Of a stretch of DNA of 64,000 bases, positions 57,198 through 64,000 are shown in pieces (the first letter of the stretch is position 1; each line of letters opens with the position of its first letter). This DNA comes from CAZRVH01 sp964603635. GTDB lineage: Bacteria > Patescibacteriota > Gracilibacteria > Peribacterales > Peribacteraceae. A program made the position numbers and the translations under genes. The DNA is taken from positions 1 to 64,000 of the forward strand of contig CAZRVH010000005.1 of the NCBI GenBank assembly GCA_964603635.1, in the 5' to 3' direction. The notes below the pieces were generated by a model that did no database searches, was not told the origin of the DNA, and saw only the letters and a list, made by a program, of their open reading frames with translations.

Positions 57198-60064
57198 TGC
57201 GCGGGCGAGGGAACAAGCGGGGATGCGGGCGAGGATTCGATGCCGGGCAGCAGCTCCTTCGCGGGGACGTCGTAGGGCGGCAGCTCCGTTTTGTCCGCCG
57301 TTCCCAGGGGCGAGGGGAACGAGAGCGAACGCAACGACGAGCGCATGCCGTCCAGCTCCCGCACGGTACGTTCCGCCGCGGGTCCCCGGATCTCCCATCC
57401 CTGCGCCGGTTCGTTTTTTTCCGGATGCATCAGCAGGCATACGTGGTCCTCGGGGGGGCAATCCGTCGGGAGCGTCCGGCCGCTGCCCGTCGATTGATAG
57501 TCCTCCTTCAGCATGACCAGCGGCCTGCTTCCCACGCGCGTCAGGCGCTCGATCAAATCCATCTCCACGTGGACGCACGGGAACGTGTCCCAGTCGCATT
57601 CCAATTTCCGTTTTTTTTCGCGCAATTTCGAGTTCTCATCGCCCTCGCCTGCGGGCGCGTTCGCCGCAGCCGGTTCCAAGGGCCCCATGCTGGTCCAGAA
57701 TTCCTCGTACGTCTTCTTCATTCCCGTGAACATCTCCACGATGCGTTGCGCGGCGGAGGTCATTTCCGCGACCGTTTCGGCCGGGATCGCCTTCGGCAGC
57801 GTGATGCCGGGCGGGGACCCCTTCTGTTTCACGGCGGGGAGCGCGTCCCTGCTCCGTTTCAGCATGTCCCGGATCTTGCGCACGTCGGCCCCGATGTCCG
57901 GAAGCGCCGAAATGGCATCGGTGTCCGGGGGGCGGGGAAGGTCGAGGCGGACCTGCACGGGCTTCAGCACCGGCACCGTGACCGAGGTTTGCATGTAGGA
58001 CACTTTCGAAAGGTCCAGGACGATGTCTTCGGGTACCTGCGTCGGATCGGGGAGCGACGGCAGGTCATCCGCCGAGACGCTCCCTCCCTTTGCGCGGGAC
58101 GGCAGCCACGGGTCCAGCAGCGAATACACCGGCAGCGTGAAGCGCTGGTTCATGCACCACGGCATATTCGTTTCGTCATGGAAGGATTGCAGGAGTTCCT
58201 GCGCTTTCGTCAGCAGGGGTTCGATTTGGCGGGCGATGCTTGCGCGGGAGGCGACGACCCGTTTGTAGTCGTCGATGTTTTTTTTCATCCAATCGGTCAG
58301 GGGCTTGGTGACGTCTTGCTGGAGCTTGAGCAACGCCGCCGCGTACGCCGCCGTTTCGGAGCGCAGCATCCGGTAATCCTCGATGGCGTCGGCATAACCG
58401 TACAGGTCTTCCATCAGCGTCTTCACGTCCGCCTCCGCGTCGTCGCAGCCGGCCTTGCCTGTTTCCGAGGAGACCCACGCGCACCACGCGGCCGCGGTCG
58501 CGCGCAGTTCCGCCGGGTCGGCCAGCGGAAGGATGACGGGAAGGGGCTCCTCCCGCACCTGCAGCGTCAGCGACCGCTCGATGAACGATATGGCTTCCCC
58601 CAGGCTGTCGTCCGAAGCGCGTATCTGCACCTCGATGCGCTCCGACCGCGCGTCGACGGATTGCCTCGATTGCGCCGGCTTGCTTTCCAGGAAGGGGTCC
58701 GTCGACGCCCCGATGGCCCATGTCGCCGGAAGGATGAGGCGCAGCACCGGACCGTGGACGTACGTCTGCATGCGCGTCTGCTGCCGCTGCCACCATGTCG
58801 CGAGCAGCCGCGATTCCGCGGTGTCGTCGAACGCGCGCGTAAAGGAGTGTTCCGCCAGGGGTTTTTCATCCGTGAGCTGGACCGTCGCTTTCTGCGCGGC
58901 CTTGTCCAACTTGGTGCGGTCGGACAGGGCTTTTCCCAGCGAGCGGTCGTAGGAATCGGCGAAGAGCACGTCGTTCAGCAGCGAGAACGCCTGGCCGAGA
59001 TGCGTAAACCACAGGTCTTTCTGCTCATCGAATTTTCCCTCGTTGCGTTTGGCGGGAAGGGGGTCCGGGAGGTTGGAATCCTGCCCGTACTTTCCTTTGC
59101 CCTTCTGGGTTTCCTTCATGCCGGACAGGTCGATGTCCGCGATGCAGCGCTTGTCCTTGGCTTCGGTTCGATGCGTTTTGGGATCGAATTCCGCGTAGAG
59201 GCCGTAGCACGCGATCGTCGCGTTTTTCCCCGTGACGTCTTTCGGGGCATCCGGCACGTTTTGGCGCGCGTACCCCGCTTCGTATTTGCGGTAGACGGAT
59301 CGGTACGGCCTGCCGTTTTCGGGGCTGCGGACGCAGGATGCCAATGTCCCGTCGCAGCGGCACTGCGCACCGCTGCACGCCGTGCTGTTTCCCCGGGCTC
59401 CATCGCCTACCCATTCATCGCTGCAGACGTACCGGTCCTCCCATGCCGCGCAGAAGCTGAAGAGGTAATTTCCTTCCTCATCGACGACGGGGAGGATGTT
59501 TTCGGCACGGCAATCCGCGTAGGTGAATCCGTTCGTCCATATCGCGAATTCCCGGCATTTATCCGGGGTTTGCGGCCCATCCACGGGTTCGTTGTCCAAC
59601 CAAAGGCAAGGCGGGTCCTCGAAATACGGATGGTTCACGGTAATGGGCACGCGTTGCTGCTGATCGTCCCGCCACGCGGTTTTTTGCGCTTCGAACCTGC
59701 TCTCTTCGCAGGCCGTTATGAGACCCACCGCGGCATCGGGATACGTCATGCCCGCGTCGCGCACGGCCATGCCCGAGGGGATGTTTCCGTCCCAATCGCC
59801 CGGCCTTCCCGGCGCGTTGCGCACCGAGGCGATCCTGTCTTTCACCGACAGATCCATGTTCCACCCACCGCATTGCGCATCGTCCAGATACGCGGAGATG
59901 TTTTCCTTCGCATCGGCAGCGAGGTCTTTTTTGATCGTCTTGTAGAGGTCCGCGTAGCTTGCGGGAATATCATTCGGGATCGTGAACACGTCGCGCGCCG
60001 AAACGGGTGACGAGAGCAGGAGGAGAACGCCGCCGATGGATGCCCGGAGGCATGATTGGCGCAT
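57194..60064 (-). CDS. Very large exported Cys-rich protein, first gene of the secreted operon
   Basis: 956 residues, unknown. Signal peptide MRQSCLRASIGGVLLLLSSPVSA. Residues about 120-300 are Cys- and aromatic-rich (PPCLWLDNEPV..., FSFCAAWEDRYVCSDEW, CSGAQCRCDGTLASCV), like a disulfide-stabilised recognition domain. The middle and end (about 300-800) are long helices and a Pro-rich segment. Start ATG 60064 is 9 nt after TATACT (60074-60079). Leads the five-gene operon 60064 to 51796. Confidence 0.8.
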   Translation of the reverse strand: MRQSCLRASIGGVLLLLSSPVSARDVFTIPNDIPASYADLYKTIKKDLAADAKENISAYLDDAQCGGWNMDLSVKDRIASVRNAPGRPGDWDGNIPSGMAVRDAGMTYPDAAVGLITACEESRFEAQKTAWRDDQQQRVPITVNHPYFEDPPCLWLDNEPVDGPQTPDKCREFAIWTNGFTYADCRAENILPVVDEEGNYLFSFCAAWEDRYVCSDEWVGDGARGNSTACSGAQCRCDGTLASCVRSPENGRPYRSVYRKYEAGYARQNVPDAPKDVTGKNATIACYGLYAEFDPKTHRTEAKDKRCIADIDLSGMKETQKGKGKYGQDSNLPDPLPAKRNEGKFDEQKDLWFTHLGQAFSLLNDVLFADSYDRSLGKALSDRTKLDKAAQKATVQLTDEKPLAEHSFTRAFDDTAESRLLATWWQRQQTRMQTYVHGPVLRLILPATWAIGASTDPFLESKPAQSRQSVDARSERIEVQIRASDDSLGEAISFIERSLTLQVREEPLPVILPLADPAELRATAAAWCAWVSSETGKAGCDDAEADVKTLMEDLYGYADAIEDYRMLRSETAAYAAALLKLQQDVTKPLTDWMKKNIDDYKRVVASRASIARQIEPLLTKAQELLQSFHDETNMPWCMNQRFTLPVYSLLDPWLPSRAKGGSVSADDLPSLPDPTQVPEDIVLDLSKVSYMQTSVTVPVLKPVQVRLDLPRPPDTDAISALPDIGADVRKIRDMLKRSRDALPAVKQKGSPPGITLPKAIPAETVAEMTSAAQRIVEMFTGMKKTYEEFWTSMGPLEPAAANAPAGEGDENSKLREKKRKLECDWDTFPCVHVEMDLIERLTRVGSRPLVMLKEDYQSTGSGRTLPTDCPPEDHVCLLMHPEKNEPAQGWEIRGPAAERTVRELDGMRSSLRSLSFPSPLGTADKTELPPYDVPAKELLPGIESSPASPLVPSPAQ

Positions 60065-60149
60065 GATCCCGAAAGTATAGATTATGCGACTAGATAGAAG
60101 ACAAAGGTCTTTTGTTTTGCACAAGCTGTTTTTCTCTCTTTAGAAGTAG

Positions 60150-60460
60150 ATCGTATTTCTTCTTACTTTCTTGTCAGGGTGACAAGAAAGTAAGCAAAGA
60201 AACGCTCCCGCGTCCAATGTCCGACGCCGTCCGCCCCGCGACGAATGTTTTGCTCTGTCCAAGGCTTCCTTCACAAAAACATTCGCGATGTGCGCTCCGG
60301 CGCAGCGGGGCTTCCCCTCCACCCCCGGTGGACGCGGGTACCACCCGGTCCTGTCTAATGTGTTTCATGGTGAGCCACTTCGAACCATGCCTAGCCTCCC
60401 TCTCCTTCAGGAGAGGGTTGGGGTGAGGTCGTACGCGTTTGTCCTGACAAGAAAGTATGA
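60150..60460. repeat. Gene-free repeat island between the secreted operon and ssb
   Basis: No gene is supported between 60065 and 60622. It holds a palindrome CTTACTTTCTTGTCA-GGG-TGACAAGAAAGTAAG (60162-60194), a further TGACAAGAAAGTA (60445-60457), an arm of the dispersed GTCAT/GGTGAGC family (60364-60390) and a CCCTCTCCT/AGGAGAGGG hairpin (60398-60417). Confidence 0.6.
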
Positions 60461-60622
60461 AAGCTTGTTCCGTAATTGTTCGGTACACGTATGTTTGCTT
60501 CCCTTGGCGACGATCATCGCATCGGTATTTTCATGAACTAAAAAGATGGATGTGCCGCCTTGGTGCGGTCCGATGGAGATGATAGTCTGCGAATCCATCC
60601 CTATCCTTTTCTTCCACATCCC

Positions 60623-61504
60623 ATGTTTTCCCTCAACCGCGTTTCGCTCATCGGCTACCAGACCCAACCCGTGCAGGTTCGCCAGACTCCCGGAGGCACC
60701 AGCGTCACGGATCTCAACCTCGTCGTGCCGTCGTCCTTCACGTCGGGAAGCGGCGAGCAGTTGCAGGGAAAGAGCTTCCACACGGTCACGCTGTGGGGCG
60801 CGCTCGCCGACGTGGCGGGCCAGTTCGTCCGCCCGGGCGCGCACATGTATATCGGGGGAAGGCTGCAGACGGATTCCTGGGAGGACCAGGAGAGCGGTGA
60901 AAAGCGCAGTAAAACGAAGATCGTCGCCAGCGAAATGATTCTTCTGGACCCCAAGAGCGGCCAGATCGAGATCAGCGGATCGGCGAAGCAGATCCTGGGC
61001 GCCTGCAACCGCGCGGACGTGATCGGCAACGTGACGAAGGATCCCGAGATGCGCACCACGACCAGCGGACAGAAGGTGCTGACGGTCGGGGTAGCCACCA
61101 ACGAACGCTGGAAGGACAAGGCGACGGGCGAGATGAAGGAGAAGTCGGAGTTCCACAATGTCGTCGTGTGGGGAACGCTGGCCGAGGAAGTGGCGCAGCA
61201 CGTGAAGAAGGGCATGCGCCTGTTCGTCTCGGGCCGCGTGCAAACGAGGAGTTGGGAAACGCAGGCCGGCGCGAAGCGCTACACCACCGAGATCATCGCG
61301 GAGAACCTGTCCCTCCTCGGCGTGAAGAGTTCCATCGCGTCCGAGTCCGTGCAGAACGATATGTCCGGAAAGTCGTTCGAGTCATCCGCGCCGAAGCAGG
61401 CCGCGGCATCCGGTTCCTTCGGCGAGGACAACGTCCCGGCGCTCGCATCCATTCCCGACATCAACTACAAGCCGGAGATCTCCGTCGAGGACCTCCCTTT
61501 CTGA
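60623..61504 (+). CDS. ssb: Single-stranded DNA-binding protein with two OB folds
   Basis: 293 residues, nearly twice the usual length. OB fold 1 covers about 1-115 (NRVSLIGYQTQPVQVRQTPGGTSVTDLNLV..., HTVTLWGALADVAGQFVRPG), OB fold 2 about 124-235 (NRADVIGNVTKDPEMRTTTSGQKVLTVGVAT..., HNVVVWGTLAEEVAQHVKKG). A short linker ends in acidic SVEDLPF, the protein-interaction tip. Two OB domains per chain are known from Deinococcus-Thermus SSB, which act as dimers; ordinary SSB are tetramers. ATG 60623 starts OB 1; the ORF is open upstream. Confidence 0.93.
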   Translation: MFSLNRVSLIGYQTQPVQVRQTPGGTSVTDLNLVVPSSFTSGSGEQLQGKSFHTVTLWGALADVAGQFVRPGAHMYIGGRLQTDSWEDQESGEKRSKTKIVASEMILLDPKSGQIEISGSAKQILGACNRADVIGNVTKDPEMRTTTSGQKVLTVGVATNERWKDKATGEMKEKSEFHNVVVWGTLAEEVAQHVKKGMRLFVSGRVQTRSWETQAGAKRYTTEIIAENLSLLGVKSSIASESVQNDMSGKSFESSAPKQAAASGSFGEDNVPALASIPDINYKPEISVEDLPF

Positions 61505-61564
61505 TCGCTTAAACATAGCGGGATTCCCTTCCAGGTCGGAGGGGAGTTTCGCTATGCTCGGGAC

Positions 61565-61840
61565 GTGGTGAAGTTGCATGAAGCAGGGCCCGAACAGACC
61601 ACGATTGCCTATGCGACAGGCGACAGCGGGGTAGTCGTTTTACGATACCAGCATTCCGCAACGCACCGGATATTAAAGATGCTTGAGGAGGGACAGGTAG
61701 GAGGGAAGAACATATCCGCCGCCGTGCGCAGCAAGCTGGAGAACATGGTGGCGAACCTCCGTCACGATCCGCGATGGAGGGCCATGCCGTTGAACGTGGC
61801 ATCGTGCATGTCTCGTTCCCACAGGCGGGGCGGGCACTAG
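61565..61840 (+). CDS. Small unknown protein
   Basis: 91 residues, soluble, basic. GTG 61565 lies 6 nt after TATGCT (61553-61558), the leaderless pattern seen elsewhere, which is the main support. It is convergent with murB and overlaps its stop. Function unknown; could be spurious. Confidence 0.45.
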   Translation: MVKLHEAGPEQTTIAYATGDSGVVVLRYQHSATHRILKMLEEGQVGGKNISAAVRSKLENMVANLRHDPRWRAMPLNVASCMSRSHRRGGH

Positions 61841-62721
61841 AAAGCGAGCGTCCCGTCCGGTTCCACGAACCGCATTTCCACTTCCAGGTGCACGGGGACT
61901 TTTTTGCGGATCTCCTCGACCATCTTCTTCGCGTCCGCGTAGGTCGCGGTACCTTTGTTGAGCAGGAAGTTCGCGTGCTTCTCCGCCACTTCCACGTCCC
62001 CGACTTTGAATCCGCGCAGTCCCGCCGCATCCACCAGTTTCCATGCCGGCGTGTCGCCGACGGTTTTGAAACAGCTGCCTGCCGTCTTCAGGTGCGGCTG
62101 CGTCTCGATGCGCTTCTGCAGCAATCGCTCGATCTCCGCCTTGATCGCAGCGGGATCTCCCGCAGGTACTTCCAGCGTCGCTTCCCAGATGATCGCCGGT
62201 TCCTTGAGGTGTTTGAACACGCTTTCGCGGTATTCAAACCAACATTCTTGCTTTGAAAATTTTCTCCACGCCCCTTCGGTGTACACGGTCACGTCGCGTA
62301 TGTATCGATCCAGCCAGATGCCGCCCGCCCCCTGACCCGCGTTGCCCACGATCGCTCCGCCTAGGGTGCCCGGGATGCCCGTAAGGGGGGACATATCCCA
62401 TCCTTTCGCGGCCAGTTCGTTGATGAGCATCGGCAGATTCTTTCCCCCGCTTGCCGTGACGGTGCACATGTCCGTCCGCTCATGATCGCCGATGATGACC
62501 GAATCGTTTTTGATGCGCACGACCAATGCCTCGATGACGCCGTCCGCGAAGACCGTATTCGCGCCGTTACCCAGGATGATGATCGGAATGTTTTTCTCCT
62601 TTGCGAATGCCACGGCTTCCTCCGCATCGCCCGGAACCTGCATATCACCGTAGTGCCGCGCCTGCCCGCCGATGCGCATGGTCGTTTTGCCGCCGACGTT
62701 CACGAGTTCCTGGATCTGCAT
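61837..62721 (-). CDS. murB: UDP-N-acetylenolpyruvoylglucosamine reductase
   Basis: 294 residues: FAD-binding IILGNGANTVFADGVIEALVV, GIPGTLGGAIVGNAGQ, FEYRESVFK, AGSCFKTV, AEKHANFLLN. It reduces the enolpyruvyl group to make UDP-MurNAc in peptidoglycan synthesis. Start ATG 62721 (MQIQELVNVGGKTTMRIGG) is 6 nt after TATAAT: leaderless. No other mur gene lies nearby. Confidence 0.95.
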   Translation of the reverse strand: MQIQELVNVGGKTTMRIGGQARHYGDMQVPGDAEEAVAFAKEKNIPIIILGNGANTVFADGVIEALVVRIKNDSVIIGDHERTDMCTVTASGGKNLPMLINELAAKGWDMSPLTGIPGTLGGAIVGNAGQGAGGIWLDRYIRDVTVYTEGAWRKFSKQECWFEYRESVFKHLKEPAIIWEATLEVPAGDPAAIKAEIERLLQKRIETQPHLKTAGSCFKTVGDTPAWKLVDAAGLRGFKVGDVEVAEKHANFLLNKGTATYADAKKMVEEIRKKVPVHLEVEMRFVEPDGTLAF

Positions 62722-62741
62722 GGGGTTATTATAACCTAAAT

Positions 62742-62810
62742 GTGTCATGGTGAGCTCGTCGAACCATACTATCATCGTGTCGCCCTTCGACGGGCTCAGG
62801 GTGACACTTT
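62742..62810. repeat. Complete palindromic element of the GTGTCAT family
   Basis: GTGTCATGGTGAGCTCGTCG ... GACGGGCTCAGGGTGACAC, two arms as at 37167. It separates murB from the next gene. Confidence 0.7.
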
Positions 62811-62815
62811 TAAAG

Positions 62816-63277
62816 CTATTTTCCCAAAAACGATGCCACGTTCTCAATCGTTTCGGCGAGCTTTTCGCCCCTTGGCATGCGCCGCGCCTTCATGAGTACT
62901 CCCACCAGCGCCGCCAGCACGATGATGCCCCCTCCGATCAATGCCAGCTCCCGCACGTTCAGGCGGATGTCGATGAGCAGCAGACCCAATTGGATGAGCG
63001 CGAAGATCGCGATGCCCGCCACCATGCCCAGCCCCAGCGTGACCATGATCAGGTTGCCCCGGTTCTCCTGGCTGTCCTGCGGAGCGGACGCGAGGTGCGT
63101 CAGAAGTTCGCTGTTCACGATCACCGGTTCCTTGCCCCACTCCTTGAAGAGCTTCAGCACCTTGCGCTGCAGCACGAGCGTCACGAACGCCTGGAAGGGG
63201 ACGACGGTCTTCCCTTCGATGACGGCCTTGCCGCTTTCGGGTTTGAATTGGACTTCGAGTTCGGAGGAGTCGTTCAT
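62816..63277 (-). CDS. Small two-helix membrane protein
   Basis: 153 residues. Soluble part (about 1-70) then two membrane helices (LIMVTLGLGMVAGIAIFALIQLGLLL and LALIGGGIIVLAALVGVLM), and a basic tail. ATG 63277 (MNDSSELEVQF) lies 7 nt after TACACT within TGCTACACT; its start also overlaps the previous stop by 4 bp. Function unknown. Confidence 0.72.
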   Translation of the reverse strand: MNDSSELEVQFKPESGKAVIEGKTVVPFQAFVTLVLQRKVLKLFKEWGKEPVIVNSELLTHLASAPQDSQENRGNLIMVTLGLGMVAGIAIFALIQLGLLLIDIRLNVRELALIGGGIIVLAALVGVLMKARRMPRGEKLAETIENVASFLGK

Positions 63278-63477
63278 GGCTTGGAGTGTAGCACGGTGCA
63301 CGAAGGTTTGTCTGCATTGCTGATGATCATGCGTACCGTGCTTAAAATAGCGCAGGTGATCGCCATCAGGATCATCATTTCCTTCAGCCGGAACTGGCCC
63401 GGTTGCAGTTCGTCGGCGTACTCATCGATACGCGATTCTTCGATACGGTCGCCGGGGATGCGGTTGTCGGCGGACAT
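63274..63477 (-). CDS. Small single-pass membrane protein
   Basis: 67 residues, MSADNRIPGDRIEESRIDEY, one membrane helix (MMILMAITCAILSTVRMII). ATG 63477 lies 7 nt after TACCAT in TGCTACCAT. Cotranslated with the next gene. Function unknown. Confidence 0.65.
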   Translation of the reverse strand: MSADNRIPGDRIEESRIDEYADELQPGQFRLKEMMILMAITCAILSTVRMIISNADKPSCTVLHSKP

Positions 63478-63499
63478 GGGGATGATGGTAGCACCGGGG

Positions 63500-64000
63500 T
63501 CAAGCCGGCGTGCTCGCATTCCACAAAATTTCGAACCAAGCGCGGAATGCGTCGGCTATGTTTTTGTTTTCGATGCGAACGATCGTTCGCTGATCGTCAT
63601 AAGCGAGCAGTGCTACGGTATCGCCGAAGATCATCGTATCGGTTTCGAATTTCGCTGATTTTGGCAGGAGCCGTACATGATAATCGTCATCTGGCGGCAC
63701 TTCCTTCAGGTACCGGCCGGTTGTATGAGTTTGCATGAGAAGGTCTCGTGCCCGCATGGTCGTATGCTTGCCAAGCAACATCGTCACAATGTTGCCCTCG
63801 AATGCTTCATACATAACATCCGGATTAAAAATGCCACAAATCCCTTGATTCAACGCATCGCGATAGAGTTGGCGCATTCCCTCCTTGCCCTGCAGCATGG
63901 TTACATGGGGCGCGCCGGTGAGCGGCTTTGTGAACGACGATAGAAGCGGGAGCACGCTGTCGACGAGTGGGACAAGCGAATGCAATTCCCGTTCGCGTTC
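63500..64000 (-). CDS. TrmB-family transcriptional regulator, C-terminal part
   Basis: 167 residues are visible; the frame is open to the window edge, so the N-terminal HTH is outside. MLQGKEGMRQLYRDALNQG, DARDLLMQTHTTGRYLKEVPPDDDYHVRLLPK and MIFGDTVALLAYDDQRTIVRIENKNIADAFRAWFEILW fit the effector-domain pattern of TrmB-like regulators. The N-terminal visible part ERERELHSLVPLVDSV looks like a coiled coil. Ligand unknown. Confidence 0.8.
   Translation of the reverse strand, partial: ERERELHSLVPLVDSVLPLLSSFTKPLTGAPHVTMLQGKEGMRQLYRDALNQGICGIFNPDVMYEAFEGNIVTMLLGKHTTMRARDLLMQTHTTGRYLKEVPPDDDYHVRLLPKSAKFETDTMIFGDTVALLAYDDQRTIVRIENKNIADAFRAWFEILWNASTPA

Noticed and set aside
57158..60010. 950-codon plus-strand frame
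   Set aside because: Antisense to the exported protein at 57194-60064, which has a signal peptide, coupled neighbours and a promoter; the plus-strand translation is Arg/His-rich and featureless.
1..64000. CRISPR array or Cas genes
   Set aside because: No regularly spaced direct repeats and no Cas-like protein seen.

Overview
The window looks like a chromosome segment of a member of the Patescibacteria/CPR, from a moderately GC-rich lineage that I cannot place further. Reasons: many compact housekeeping genes of bacterial type; a type IV pilus cluster of CPR style; single-copy information-processing genes scattered among lineage-specific secreted proteins; a TrmB-type regulator; genes that mostly lack Shine-Dalgarno sites; and no transport or central-metabolism operons. 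TGA is used as a stop, so the recoded Gracilibacteria/Absconditabacteria are unlikely.

Layout. 1-3 kb: tRNA-Thr, the RNase P RNA (rnpB) and two paralogous unknown genes. 3-14.5 kb: sensor kinase, pilin and minor pilins, pilC, pilB and a response regulator, all on the minus strand. 14.5-19 kb: small membrane and lipoprotein genes, recR, a formaldehyde-activating-enzyme homologue (fae) behind a structured leader, smpB, a small ncRNA candidate, pilD. 19-31.7 kb: PP2C-like/propeller protein, RNase J, HAD phosphatase, dihydroorotase, flippase, a surface protein, a metallo-beta-lactamase and a GlmU-like enzyme. 31.8-32.2 kb: a cluster of DnaA boxes directly before dnaN (probable oriC). 33-51.7 kb: DMT-like protein, mfd, coiled-coil and unknown proteins, tRNA-Leu, M23 lipoprotein, aspS, nrdR with two inserted paralogous genes, sua5/tsaC, dnaE. 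51.8-60 kb: an operon of five large exported proteins, one carrying a zinc-metallopeptidase signature. 60-64 kb: a two-OB-fold SSB, murB, small membrane proteins and a TrmB-like regulator cut by the window end.

Three themes cut across this map. First, the 3' ends of conserved genes are repeated nearby as short fragments, each keeping its stop codon: rnpB (1 copy), recR (1), pyrC (1) and nrdR (2). Accessory genes sit beside or between these copies. The recR copy differs from recR almost only at synonymous positions, so it diverged while still coding and was probably imported from a related genome. Second, about 18 genes start 6-9 nt after a TATAMT-like -10 box, often as TGCTATACT, so leaderless transcription seems to be the norm. 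Third, accessory genes (fae, the lipoprotein, the zinc-finger protein, the nrdR-linked pair, the ParB-like protein, the ncRNA) instead carry TTGACA/TTGACT-type promoters with an AT-rich 16-17 nt spacer.

Working together: the pilus genes (pilB, pilC, pilD, pilin, four minor pilins) plus the histidine kinase and response regulator form a sensed and regulated surface-appendage module. recR, ssb, dnaN, dnaE, mfd and RNase P/J form the information-processing core. The large secreted operon and the LPESG-tailed surface protein are the best candidates for host-contact functions.
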